From assembly GCA_046292445.1 (NCBI GenBank), contig JBKBQT010000001.1:292144-356143 (forward strand): a DNA stretch of 64,000 bases, written 5' to 3'. This document shows positions 34,718-43,216 of the stretch, one piece after another; position 1 is the stretch's first letter; each line of letters opens with the position of its first letter. The notes below the pieces were generated by a model, which saw only the letters and a program-made list of their open reading frames with translations, was not told the DNA's origin and searched no databases. Both the position numbers and the translations under genes were made by a program. The DNA is from CALIZF01 sp046292445. GTDB taxonomy: Bacteria > Pseudomonadota > Alphaproteobacteria > Rhodobacterales > Rhodobacteraceae.

Positions 34718-34793
34718 GCCGCGATCATGCCGTGCGGGCGGGCGGCGTCAAGCCGCTGGCAGGGGCAGGCTGCCGACCGCCAGAATGCACAGG

Positions 34794-34811
34794 TTGTCAT
34801 CAATCTGTAAC
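34794..34811 (+). promoter_or_regulatory. Pho box (PhoB binding site) upstream of pstS
   Basis: TTGTCAT (34794-34800), CAAT, CTGTAAC (34805-34811): two 7-base half-sites with the 11-base period of the PhoB consensus (CTGTCAT-N4-CTGTCAC), with one mismatch in each half. It lies 85 bases upstream of the pstS start, as expected for a phosphate-starvation promoter. PhoB itself is encoded at the end of the same operon, giving positive autoregulation. Confidence 0.75.
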
Positions 34812-34895
34812 GCAAATGCTGCAGAGGCGTCACGCCGGATCGGTAGAGCGGCGACAGGCCGTGATCCGGCCGACTACGCTCATCAGGAGTCTTCC

Positions 34896-35936
34896 ATGAC
34901 GTTTTTCAAACTGACCGCATCGGCACTTGCCATCGCGGCTGTTTCGGCGACGGCTGCCGCCGCCCGCGACCAGATCCGCATCGTCGGTTCGTCGACGGTG
35001 TTCCCCTACAGCCAGGCTGCGGCGGAAGAGTTCGCCAACCAGACCGGCGCCCCGGCTCCGATCGTCGAGGGCACGGGTACCGGTGGCGGCTTCCAGATCT
35101 TCTGTGGCGGCATCGGCGTGAACCACGCCGACATGACCGGCGCGTCGCGCGCGATGAAGAAGTCGGAATATGACCTCTGCGTCTCGAACGGCGTGACCGA
35201 CATCACCGAGGCGCTGATCGGCTTCGACGGCCTGTCGATGGCGGTCTCGCGCAGCAACACCTTCGACTGGGACATGACGCTTGGCGAGATGTACCAGGCG
35301 CTCGGCGCGCAGGTCGAAGTCAACGGCGCGTGGGTCGACAATCCGTTCAAGAAATGGTCGGAGATCAACCCGCGCTTCCCCGACATCGACATCGTCGTCA
35401 TCGGCCCGCCGCCGACCTCGGGCACCCGCGACGCCTGGGTCGAGATCGCGATGCACAAGGGCTGCAAGCAGCTCGACTACGTCAAGAAGGGCGGTTTCGA
35501 CAGCAAGTGGGTCAACGAGAACTGCTCGCGCATGCGCGTTGACGGCCCGTTCATCGAGGCCGGCGAAAACGACAACCTGATCGTGCAGCAGCTGATCGCC
35601 AACCCGAACGCCATCGGGATCTTCGGCTACTCGTTCGTTTACGAGAACCTCGACCGCCTGAAGGGCGTCAAGCTCGATGGTGTCGAGCCGAACCTCGATA
35701 CCATCGCCGACTTCAGCTTCCCGGTCGCGCGCCCGCTCTACTTCTACATCAAGAACGCGCATCGCGGCGTCATCCCCAACCTTCAGGAGATGATCGAGGA
35801 ATACATCTCGGACGAGGCGCTCGCCCCCGGCGGCTACCTGACCGAGCGCGGCCTCGTTCCGCTGCCGGAGGAAATGCGCAAGAAGATGCAGGAAGAGGTC
35901 CGTTCGGGCGTCAACATGAGCGCCCCCGCGTCCTGA
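34896..35936 (+). CDS. pstS: Phosphate ABC transporter substrate-binding protein PstS
   Basis: Periplasmic phosphate-binding protein (346 aa). Signal peptide of about 23 residues ends ATAAAA. Phosphate-binding loops are visible: VGSSTVFPYS near the N-terminus of the mature protein, TGASRAM, and PPTSGTRDAW. A CAGGAG box precedes the ATG at 34896; a longer in-frame extension upstream was rejected. First gene of pstSCAB-phoU-phoB, preceded by a Pho box and followed by a strong hairpin that probably limits read-through so that PstS outnumbers the permease. Confidence 0.96.
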   Translation: MTFFKLTASALAIAAVSATAAAARDQIRIVGSSTVFPYSQAAAEEFANQTGAPAPIVEGTGTGGGFQIFCGGIGVNHADMTGASRAMKKSEYDLCVSNGVTDITEALIGFDGLSMAVSRSNTFDWDMTLGEMYQALGAQVEVNGAWVDNPFKKWSEINPRFPDIDIVVIGPPPTSGTRDAWVEIAMHKGCKQLDYVKKGGFDSKWVNENCSRMRVDGPFIEAGENDNLIVQQLIANPNAIGIFGYSFVYENLDRLKGVKLDGVEPNLDTIADFSFPVARPLYFYIKNAHRGVIPNLQEMIEEYISDEALAPGGYLTERGLVPLPEEMRKKMQEEVRSGVNMSAPAS

Positions 35937-35950
35937 TCGCCTGACCAAGG

Positions 35951-35977
35951 CCGCCGCCCGGATCGTCCGGGCGGCGG
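35951..35977. terminator. Strong hairpin between pstS and pstC (likely attenuator)
   Basis: CCGCCGCCCGGA (35951-35962) and TCCGGGCGGCGG (35966-35977) form a perfect 12-bp stem with a TCG loop, followed by a short T-rich end (TTGCCCT). Located 15 bases after the pstS stop. It probably terminates or stabilises part of the transcripts so that the binding protein is made in excess, as in other ABC operons. Confidence 0.7.
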
Positions 35978-36009
35978 TTGCCCTACCGCGACGCCATGAA
36001 GGCCAGGCC

Positions 36010-37386
36010 ATGATCACGTTCGCATTCCTCTTTCTTCTCGCCGCCTCGATCGCGAGTTACGTGCTCAACCGGCAGGCGGCCGCCCAGTTGCGCAACGGGG
36101 CGGACCGGGTGCATTCGTTGCCGGGCTTTCACGGCCTTTATGCATTCCTTCTCGTGCTCATCCCGACCTTTGTCGGCATGATCCTGTGGCTTCTCTTCGA
36201 GACACCGGTCATAAACCGTCTTGTGATGGGCGGACTGCCGGAGGGTGTTCTCGACGGCATCGACAGTGGTGGATTGCAGCTGATCCTGTCCGAAATCCAG
36301 CAGATCGCCGGCGGCCGCGTGTTCGGCAACCCCGAGCCCTGGAAGGTTGAGGCGGCCGAGCGGATGCTGTCGCTGCGGCGGGGCGCCGGCATCGTGATGC
36401 TGGTGCTCGTGGGCGTCACCGCGGTGGGCATGGGCGTGATCGCCTTTCGCACCGTGTCGCCCGAGTTTCGCGCCCGGCAGGGTGCCGAGGGCATCATCAA
36501 CGGGCTCATGATATTCTGCTCGACGGTCGCGATCTTCACCACCATCGGGATCATCGCATCGCTCGTGTTCGAGACCTTCCGCTTCTTCCAGATGGTGCCG
36601 TGGTACGAGTTCCTGTTCGGCACCCGGTGGGAGCCGCAGATGCCCATCCGCGCCGACCAGATCGCCGCCGAGGGTGCCTTCGGCCTGATCCCGGTGTTTC
36701 TCGGCACGCTGGTCATCACCGTGGTCGCACTCGTCGTCGCGGTGCCGGTGGGCCTGTTTTCCGCGATCTACCTCAACGAATTCGCCTCTCGCGGGTTCCG
36801 CAAGGTCGCCAAGCCGCTTCTCGAAATCCTCGCCGGCGTGCCGACGGTGGTCTACGGGTTCTTCGCGGTGCTGGTGATCGCCCCGGCGCTGCGCGAATTC
36901 GGCGTCTGGTCCGGCCTGCCGATCGCGCCCAATACGGCCATGGCGGCGGGGATCGTGATGGGCGTGATGCTGATCCCGTTCATCTCGTCCTTTGCCGACG
37001 ACGCACTCACGGCCGTGCCCCGATCGCTCCGCGACGGGGCGCTGGCGCTTGGCGCGACGCGGGCGGAAACGATGCTCAACGTCCTGTTCCCGGCGGCGAT
37101 CCCCGGCATCGTCGGCGGCATCCTGCTCGCCGTGTCGCGGGCCATCGGCGAGACGATGATCGTCGTGATGGCGGCCGGCCTGATTGCCAAGATGACGATC
37201 AACCCGCTCGACAGCGTGACCACGGTCACGGTTCAGATCGTCACCCTGCTGATCGGCGATACGTCCTTCGACAGCCCCAAGACGCTCGCCGCCTTCGCGC
37301 TCGGGATGGTGCTGTTCGTCGTCACGCTCGGGATCAACGTGCTGGCGCTGCGGATCGTCCGCAAGTATCGCGAAATCTACGACTGA
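36010..37386 (+). CDS. pstC: Phosphate ABC transporter permease PstC
   Basis: Inner-membrane permease of 458 aa, longer than the E. coli protein (about 320), as is usual for alphaproteobacterial PstC, which carries an extra N-terminal membrane and periplasmic region (residues 1-200). The permease core includes GLFSAIYLNEFA, LEILAGVPTVVYGFFAVLV and the EAA loop LRDGALALGATRAETMLNVLFPAAIPGIVGG-type sequence near 345-375. An ATG at 36010 with a GAAGG-type ribosome site. Ten bases separate its stop from pstA. Confidence 0.95.
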   Translation: MITFAFLFLLAASIASYVLNRQAAAQLRNGADRVHSLPGFHGLYAFLLVLIPTFVGMILWLLFETPVINRLVMGGLPEGVLDGIDSGGLQLILSEIQQIAGGRVFGNPEPWKVEAAERMLSLRRGAGIVMLVLVGVTAVGMGVIAFRTVSPEFRARQGAEGIINGLMIFCSTVAIFTTIGIIASLVFETFRFFQMVPWYEFLFGTRWEPQMPIRADQIAAEGAFGLIPVFLGTLVITVVALVVAVPVGLFSAIYLNEFASRGFRKVAKPLLEILAGVPTVVYGFFAVLVIAPALREFGVWSGLPIAPNTAMAAGIVMGVMLIPFISSFADDALTAVPRSLRDGALALGATRAETMLNVLFPAAIPGIVGGILLAVSRAIGETMIVVMAAGLIAKMTINPLDSVTTVTVQIVTLLIGDTSFDSPKTLAAFALGMVLFVVTLGINVLALRIVRKYREIYD

Positions 37387-37396
37387 GGATCAGGTC

Positions 37397-38680
37397 ATGA
37401 CCGACGCTTCCCTCCCCCGGCCGATCGACTGGGCCTCGGACGAGATCAACGCGCGCGTCCGCCGGCGCAAGTCGTCCGAGTTGCGATTGAAGGTCATCGG
37501 CCTTGTCGCGATCGGTTTTGCCTTCGCGATGCTGGCGACGCTCGTGACCTCGCTGGTCTGGACCGGCAGCCACGCGTTCCGGCAGACGCATATCGAGATC
37601 GACGTGTTCTACGACCCCGCGCTGCTGAACCCGGACAACTTCCAGCGCGGGAACTATCGCGGCATCCTGAACGCGACGATGCAGGGCAAGTTCCCCGACC
37701 TGCCCGACAGCGAGCTGCGAAAGCTGACGCAGATCCTGTCGAACGGCGCGCAGTTCACCATTCGCGACAACATCCTCGCCGACCCCTCGCTGCTCGGCCA
37801 GCGCGTGTCGCTGCGCGTGCCCGTGTCAGATCCCTATGATCAGCTCAACAAGGGTCTGATCGATCGCGACACGCCCGAGGAATTCCGGCGCCTGAAGAAC
37901 GACGAGATCGCGAACTGGGACCGGCTCATCGCCGACGGGCGGGTGTCCAAGCCGTTCAACTGGACGCTGTTCACCAGCGCCGATTCCCGCTTTCCCGAAC
38001 TCGCCGGCCTTCGCGGTGCCATCATGGGGTCGTTCTGGGCGCTGTTGACCTGCTTCCTTCTGTCCTTCCCGATCGGCATCGGCGCCGCGATCTACCTCGA
38101 GGAATTCGCCAAGAAGAACAAGGTTTCCGATTTCATCGAGGTGAACATCAACAACCTTGCGGCGGTGCCGTCGGTGGTGTTCGGCCTGCTCGCGCTCGCC
38201 GTGTTCCTCGGCTGGTTCGGGCTGGCGCGGTCGGCGCCCTTCGTGGGCGGCATGACGCTGGCACTCATGACGTTGCCGACGATCATCATCGCGACGCGGG
38301 CCGCGCTCAAGGCGGTGCCGCCGTCGATCCGCGAGGCGGCGCTGGGGGTGGGCGCGTCCAGGCAGCAGGTGGTTTTCCAGCACGTCCTGCCGCTGGCCAT
38401 GCCGGGCATCATGACGGGGACGATCATCGGCCTTGCGCAGGCGCTGGGCGAAACCGCGCCGCTGCTGCTGATCGGGATGAATGCCTTCGTGACGGCCGCG
38501 CCCGCCACGCCGTTCGATCCCGCCACTGCCCTTCCGACCCAGATCTTCATCTGGGCCGACAGCCCCGAGCGCGGGTTCGTGAGCCGGACCTCGGCCGCGA
38601 TCCTTGTCCTGCTCGGCTTTCTCGTGATGATGAATGCCGTGGCGATCTTCCTGCGCAGCAGGTTCGAGCGGAAATGGTAG
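37397..38680 (+). CDS. pstA: Phosphate ABC transporter permease PstA
   Basis: Second permease (427 aa) of the phosphate importer. It has a cytoplasmic N-terminus, a first helix at about 31-54, a long periplasmic insertion (about 58-200) found in alphaproteobacterial PstA, and the core with YLEEFAKKN, NNLAAVPSVVFGLLALAVF and the EAA loop IREAALGVGASRQQVVFQHVLPLAMPG-type region near 310-335. A GAGGATCAGG ribosome site precedes the ATG. Sixteen bases before pstB. Confidence 0.95.
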   Translation: MTDASLPRPIDWASDEINARVRRRKSSELRLKVIGLVAIGFAFAMLATLVTSLVWTGSHAFRQTHIEIDVFYDPALLNPDNFQRGNYRGILNATMQGKFPDLPDSELRKLTQILSNGAQFTIRDNILADPSLLGQRVSLRVPVSDPYDQLNKGLIDRDTPEEFRRLKNDEIANWDRLIADGRVSKPFNWTLFTSADSRFPELAGLRGAIMGSFWALLTCFLLSFPIGIGAAIYLEEFAKKNKVSDFIEVNINNLAAVPSVVFGLLALAVFLGWFGLARSAPFVGGMTLALMTLPTIIIATRAALKAVPPSIREAALGVGASRQQVVFQHVLPLAMPGIMTGTIIGLAQALGETAPLLLIGMNAFVTAAPATPFDPATALPTQIFIWADSPERGFVSRTSAAILVLLGFLVMMNAVAIFLRSRFERKW

Positions 38681-38696
38681 GGACCGGAGACCAGTC

Positions 38697-39494
38697 ATGA
38701 ACGACATGCGAATTGCGGAAAGGTCCGTGGACATGCACGACATCAAGATCGCCGCCCGGGGCGTGCAGGTCTACTACGGCGCGACCCATGCTCTCAAGGA
38801 CGTCGACATCGACATCGAGGACAAGACGGTCACCGCCTTCATCGGCCCGTCGGGCTGCGGCAAGTCCACCTTCCTGCGCTGCCTCAACCGCATGAACGAC
38901 ACGATCGACATCTGCCGGGTCGAGGGCAACATCACGCTCGAGGGCCAGGACATCTACGATCCGAAGGTCGATCCGGTGCAACTGCGTGCCCGCGTCGGCA
39001 TGGTATTCCAGAAGCCGAACCCCTTTCCGAAATCGATCTACGACAACGTCGCCTACGGTCCCCGCATCCACGGTCTGGCCAAGAGCAAGGCCGACCTCGA
39101 CGAGATCGTCGAAAAATCGCTCCGCCGCGCGGCAATCTGGACTGAGGTCAAGGACCGGCTCGATTCGCCCGGCACGGGCCTCTCGGGCGGGCAGCAGCAG
39201 CGGCTTTGCATCGCGCGGGCGGTGGCGACATCGCCCGAGGTGCTGCTGATGGACGAACCGTGCTCGGCGCTCGATCCGATCGCCACGGCGCAGGTCGAAG
39301 AGCTCATCGACGAGCTGCGTACCCAGTTCTCGGTGGTTATCGTGACGCATTCGATGCAACAGGCAGCGCGGGTGAGCCAGAAGACTGCGTTCTTTCACCT
39401 CGGAAACCTTGTCGAATACGGCGAGACGGGCCACATCTTCACCAATCCGAAGGATCCGCGCACCGAATCCTACATCACCGGCCGGATCGGCTGA
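38697..39494 (+). CDS. pstB: Phosphate ABC transporter ATP-binding protein PstB
   Basis: ATPase of the Pst system (265 aa). Walker A GPSGCGKST is at 50-58, the PstB-specific FQKPNPFPKSIYDN segment near 103-116, the signature LSGGQQQRL and Walker B VLLMDEPCSALDP. The ATG at 38697 was chosen from its GGACCGGAGA ribosome site; later in-frame ATGs (for example MHD, residue 13) are possible and would match the E. coli length better. Part of a continuous operon with phoU following after about 10 bases. Confidence 0.96.
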   Translation: MNDMRIAERSVDMHDIKIAARGVQVYYGATHALKDVDIDIEDKTVTAFIGPSGCGKSTFLRCLNRMNDTIDICRVEGNITLEGQDIYDPKVDPVQLRARVGMVFQKPNPFPKSIYDNVAYGPRIHGLAKSKADLDEIVEKSLRRAAIWTEVKDRLDSPGTGLSGGQQQRLCIARAVATSPEVLLMDEPCSALDPIATAQVEELIDELRTQFSVVIVTHSMQQAARVSQKTAFFHLGNLVEYGETGHIFTNPKDPRTESYITGRIG

Positions 39495-39504
39495 GGGGGC
39501 GATG

Positions 39505-40221
39505 ATGAACACCGACCCGCATATCGCATCGGTCTTCGACCGCGATCTCGAAGCGGTTCAGGCGCTCGTCATGCGCATGGGCGGGCTTGTGGAACAGGCG
39601 ACGCTCGATGTCGCCCGCGCCCTCGAAACCCGGGACGAGGAACTGGCCCGCCGCGTGCTGCAGGGCGACCGCGCCATCGACGCGCTCGAGGCGCAGGTGC
39701 ATGAGGAATGCGCCCGCGTGATCGCCCTGCGCCAGCCGACCGCGGCCGATCTGCGCATCGTGCTGTCGGTGCTCAAGGTCGCTGCCAGCCTCGAACGGAT
39801 GGGCGACTATGCCAAGAACATCGCCAAGCGCACCTCGGTCCTGGCGCAGTTCACCCCGATCGAGGGGACCGGTGGCACCGTCCGGCGGATGGCCAAGCAG
39901 GTCGAACAGATGCTCAAGGACGCGCTCGATGCCTATATCCGGCGCGATGCGGCGCTTGCGGCGGATGTGCGGGCGCGCGATCAGGAAGTGGACCAGATCT
40001 ACAACTCGCTCTTCCGCGTGCTGCTGACCCATATGCTCGAGGACCCGCGGCACATCACCGCCTGCATGCATCTGCACTTCATCGCCAAGAACGTCGAACG
40101 CATGGGCGACCATGCAACCGGCATCGCCGAACAGGTGATCTATCTCGTCACCGGCGAGATGCCGGACGAACCGCGACCGAAGGATGACCGCACGCCCTTC
40201 GTCGCCTCGGTCAACGATTGA
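39505..40221 (+). CDS. phoU: Phosphate signalling protein PhoU
   Basis: Negative regulator of the Pho response (238 aa), an all-helical protein with two PhoU repeats carrying the metal-binding motifs ERMGDYAKNIAKR and ERMGDHATGIAEQ. It couples PstB to the PhoR kinase. Two adjacent ATGs exist (39502, 39505); the second gives better spacing to the GAGGGGG box. Eight bases separate it from phoB. Confidence 0.96.
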   Translation: MNTDPHIASVFDRDLEAVQALVMRMGGLVEQATLDVARALETRDEELARRVLQGDRAIDALEAQVHEECARVIALRQPTAADLRIVLSVLKVAASLERMGDYAKNIAKRTSVLAQFTPIEGTGGTVRRMAKQVEQMLKDALDAYIRRDAALAADVRARDQEVDQIYNSLFRVLLTHMLEDPRHITACMHLHFIAKNVERMGDHATGIAEQVIYLVTGEMPDEPRPKDDRTPFVASVND

Positions 40222-40228
40222 GGTTCCT

Positions 40229-40921
40229 ATGCTCGCGCAAAAACAGCCGACCGTCCTGCTGGTCGAGGATGAAAGCGCACAGCGCGAGGTGCTGACCTAC
40301 AACCTCGAGGCCGAAGGCTTTGCGGTCGTGGTCGCCGAAACCGGGGACGAGGCGCTGCTTCTGGTGCAGGAAGAGGCGCCCGATCTCATCCTCCTCGACT
40401 GGATGCTGCCCAATGTCTCGGGGATCGAGGTCTGCCGTCAGGTCAAGGCGCGCCCCGAGACGCGCGGCATCCCGATCATCATGCTTTCCGCCCGCTCCGA
40501 GGAGCTTGACCGCGTGCGCGGGCTCGAAACCGGGGCGGACGACTATGTGGTCAAGCCCTATTCTGTCGCCGAGCTGATGGCGCGGCTGCGGACACAACTG
40601 CGCCGAACGCGCCCCGCCAGCCTCGGCGAGCGGCTCGTGTTCGAGGACATCATGCTCGACGCCGGCGAGCACCGCGTCTATCGCGGCGGCCAGACCGTCA
40701 GCCTCGGGCCGACCGAATTCCGCCTTTTGTCAACGCTCATGGAAAAACCGGGCCGGGTCTGGAGCCGCGAGCAATTGCTCGACCGGGTCTGGGGGCGCGA
40801 CATCTATGTCGATACCCGCACGGTGGACGTGCATATCGGCCGCCTGCGCAAGGCGCTGATGCGCGACGGCGGGACCGATCCGGTTCGCACCGTGCGCGGC
40901 GCGGGTTATTCGCTCGGCTGA
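40229..40921 (+). CDS. phoB: Phosphate regulon response regulator PhoB
   Basis: OmpR/PhoB-family regulator (230 aa). The receiver domain has the acidic pair VEDE, phospho-acceptor Asp57 (LLDWMLP), Thr/Ser in LSARS and Lys in VVKPYS; the C-terminal winged helix includes GPTEFRLLSTLMEKPGRVWSRE and RTVDVHIGRLRKAL. Its cognate kinase PhoR is not next to it in this window, unlike many proteobacteria. As the last gene of a Pho-box-driven operon it should be autoregulated. Confidence 0.95.
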   Translation: MLAQKQPTVLLVEDESAQREVLTYNLEAEGFAVVVAETGDEALLLVQEEAPDLILLDWMLPNVSGIEVCRQVKARPETRGIPIIMLSARSEELDRVRGLETGADDYVVKPYSVAELMARLRTQLRRTRPASLGERLVFEDIMLDAGEHRVYRGGQTVSLGPTEFRLLSTLMEKPGRVWSREQLLDRVWGRDIYVDTRTVDVHIGRLRKALMRDGGTDPVRTVRGAGYSLG

Positions 40922-41271
40922 CCGGCGCGCGGCCCTGCGATCGGCGCGGCGTTGACACAGGCCGCTGACCGTAAAGCAGCGCCCCAGAGCCCCACGCGAT
41001 ACCCGGCCATCGCCGGTCGTCCGGCCGGCGTCGCATCGGGCACCGTGATCGCGCAGCCGCCGCGGCACCGCGCGCGGAAAGGCCCTTCCCAACCGGTGTT
41101 GCCCGGCGAAAGGGCAGCGGCACGCGCGCATGGCGCCGGCGCGCGTTTCCGATTGACGCCTCGCGCGCATCGCACCCACAATCGCCTGCGCAGGGGTCCG
41201 CCAGAGACCCCGGAAACGCACCGCCCGCCCGCGGGCGGCCCGTCCAGCAGACCAACGGAGGGTCCGATCCG
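40922..41271. promoter_or_regulatory. 350-base gap between phoB and the polyamine-type ABC operon
   Basis: No convincing gene: open frames here have no ribosome site and alanine/arginine-rich, low-complexity products. A TTGACG (41153-41158) and CACAAT (41177-41182) pair with an 18-base spacer is a plausible promoter for the downstream binding-protein gene. A GGAGGG box (41259-41264 region) serves that gene. Another TTGACA at 40952-40957 has no matching -10. No U-tailed terminator for the pst-pho operon is obvious. Confidence 0.4.
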
Positions 41272-42327
41272 ATGACGATGCTTGCCTCAACCGCCGCCCG
41301 GGTTGCCGCCGGGCTTTTCGCCACGGGGATGCTCGCCGGCGCCGCTGTCGCGCAGGCCCTCGTGATCTCGAACTGGGATGGCTACATGGCGCCGGACGCG
41401 GTGGCCGATTTCACTGCCGCAACGGGCCTTCCGGCCGAACTCGTCCTGCACGGCACCAACGAAGAGATCATGGGCAAGCTCATCGCATCCGGCGGGCGCG
41501 GCTATGACGTTGTGTTCGTGTCCTCGCCCTTTGCCGAGATCCTCAACAACCTCGGGCTGGCCGAGCCGCTCGACCACGCCAGGATCCCGAACCTCGCCAA
41601 CCTCTACCCCGAGGCGACGCGTCTTGCCCATGACCCCGGCAACCGTTTTTCGGTCCCCTATGCATGGGGGACCACGGGCCTGTGTTACCGCGCCGACCTG
41701 ATCGCCACGCCGCCGACCTCGTGGAACGACCTTCTGTCGCCCGCCGCCGACGTGACCGGCAAGACGACGATGCTCGCCACCGACCGCTGGCTGCTCGCCG
41801 CCGGGTTCCTGGCCCGCGGCATGTCGGTGAACGAGACCGACCCGGCGAAACTGGCCGAGGTGAAGGATGCGCTGGTCGCGGCCAAGCGCACGCTCCTGGC
41901 CTATGACGACACCACCTTTTACGCCAAGCTCGTGTCGGGCGAGGCGGTGATGACGCAGGCCTGGGACGGCTGGTGCAACTACGGCATCGCCGAGAACGCC
42001 GACATCCGCTATGTGATCCCCGCCGAAGGGTCGGACCTCTGGGTCGATACGATGGTCATCCTCAAGGCGGCAACGGACAAGGATGCGGCCCATGCCTTCG
42101 TCAACTGGATCCTCGATGCCGAAAACCACCGCTGGGCCGCCGAGAACATCCTCTACAAAGTGCCCAACAAGCCCGCGATGGAGGCGCTCGATCCGGCCAT
42201 GGTGGCGCAGTTCCCCAACATGGGGATCACACCTGCCGAATTGCTCGCCCATGAGCAGCTTCGCGACGTCGGCGCGGCGCAGCGTGCTTATGCGCGCCTC
42301 GTGACGGAAATCCGCGCGGCGCAATAG
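41272..42327 (+). CDS. Spermidine/putrescine-type ABC transporter substrate-binding protein (PotD-like)
   Basis: Periplasmic binding protein of 351 aa with a signal peptide ending AGAAVAQA. The mature start LVISNWDGYMAPDAVADF and GYDVVFVSS, SVPYAWGTTGLCYR and WNDLL match the PotD/PotF family, whose members bind polyamines or related cations. First gene of an operon potD-B-C-A that continues into a glycosyltransferase and two cupins, so the ligand may not be an ordinary polyamine. An 18-bp palindrome follows the stop codon. Confidence 0.9.
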   Translation: MTMLASTAARVAAGLFATGMLAGAAVAQALVISNWDGYMAPDAVADFTAATGLPAELVLHGTNEEIMGKLIASGGRGYDVVFVSSPFAEILNNLGLAEPLDHARIPNLANLYPEATRLAHDPGNRFSVPYAWGTTGLCYRADLIATPPTSWNDLLSPAADVTGKTTMLATDRWLLAAGFLARGMSVNETDPAKLAEVKDALVAAKRTLLAYDDTTFYAKLVSGEAVMTQAWDGWCNYGIAENADIRYVIPAEGSDLWVDTMVILKAATDKDAAHAFVNWILDAENHRWAAENILYKVPNKPAMEALDPAMVAQFPNMGITPAELLAHEQLRDVGAAQRAYARLVTEIRAAQ

Positions 42328-42336
42328 GGACGGGGT

Positions 42337-42354
42337 GGCCCTGCTGGCAGGGCC
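42337..42354. repeat. 18-bp palindrome in the potD-potB gap (copy 2)
   Basis: GGCCCTGCTGGCAGGGCC, identical to 16775-16792. Here the stem extends outward: GGGGT on the left faces GCCCC on the right, which in RNA gives a 13-bp stem with one U-G wobble. It lies between the binding-protein gene and the first permease gene, where a hairpin could raise the ratio of binding protein to permease. Confidence 0.7.
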
Positions 42355-42373
42355 GCCCCATGCGGGGCAGGGC

Positions 42374-43216
42374 ATGACGAACCGGCAACCGACCGTGCTG
42401 ATGGCGCCCGCGCTGGCCTGGCTTGCGGCGTTCATGGTGGTGCCCTGCGTCCTGATCCTCGCGCTCGCCTTCTTCCGGCGGGGGGTCTATGGCGGGATCG
42501 AATACGACCTGACGTTCGAGAACATCGCGCTGGTGTTCGATCCGCTCTATGCCGGCATCTTCGTCAACTCGGCGCGGGTGGCGGGGCTTGCGGCGGCCAT
42601 CGCGGTGGTCATCGGCTATGCCGCCGCCTATGCGATCGCCGCCATGCCGCGCCGGCAGCAGCCGGTGCTGCTGTTCCTCGCGGTTCTGCCCTTCTGGTCG
42701 AGCTACCTGATCCGCACCTATGCGTGGATCGTGCTTCTGAACCGCGAGGGCCTGATCGTGCAGGCGGCGCGGTGGCTCGGGTTTCCGGGGGAATTGCCGC
42801 AGATGCTCTATACCGAGCGGACGGTGATCCTCGGCCTCGTATACAGCTATCTGCCCTTCGTCATTCTGGCTTGCTACGCCCCCCTGGCGCGGCTGAGCCC
42901 CGAGCTCGCCGAGGCCTCGCGCGATCTCGGGGCGGGCCGCTGGACGACCTTTCGCCGCGTGACGCTGCCGCTGACCCTGCCGGGGGTGGCGGTCGGGGCG
43001 GTATTCGTGTTCGTCCTGTCGATCGGCAATTTCGTGACCCCGGCCCTTCTCGGCGGCGGGCAGTTCCAGATGATCGGCACGCTGGTCTATGCCCAGTTCC
43101 TGACGGCGAACGACTGGCCGTTTGGCGCTGCGCTGTCGATGGTGCTGATCGCGGTGATGATGGTGCTGCTGCTGGCCCAGGTCCGGGCCTCGGAACGGGG
43201 CGCGCGGCATGGCTGA
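42374..43216 (+). CDS. Polyamine-type ABC transporter permease (PotB-like)
   Basis: Inner-membrane permease (280 aa) with six predicted helices. The opening LAWLAAFMVVPCVLILALAFF and the loop LSPELAEASRDLGAGRWTTFRRVTLP (EAA motif) are typical of the PotB/PotH group. The ATG at 42374 is preferred over a GTG at 42335 that would put the palindrome inside the gene. It overlaps the next permease by eight bases. Confidence 0.9.
   Translation: MTNRQPTVLMAPALAWLAAFMVVPCVLILALAFFRRGVYGGIEYDLTFENIALVFDPLYAGIFVNSARVAGLAAAIAVVIGYAAAYAIAAMPRRQQPVLLFLAVLPFWSSYLIRTYAWIVLLNREGLIVQAARWLGFPGELPQMLYTERTVILGLVYSYLPFVILACYAPLARLSPELAEASRDLGAGRWTTFRRVTLPLTLPGVAVGAVFVFVLSIGNFVTPALLGGGQFQMIGTLVYAQFLTANDWPFGAALSMVLIAVMMVLLLAQVRASERGARHG

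Noticed and set aside
40952..41275. Potential small gene between phoB and the potD-like gene
   Set aside because: The frame has no ribosome site, a proline/arginine-rich product and no recognisable feature; antisense frames in the same gap are equally long.
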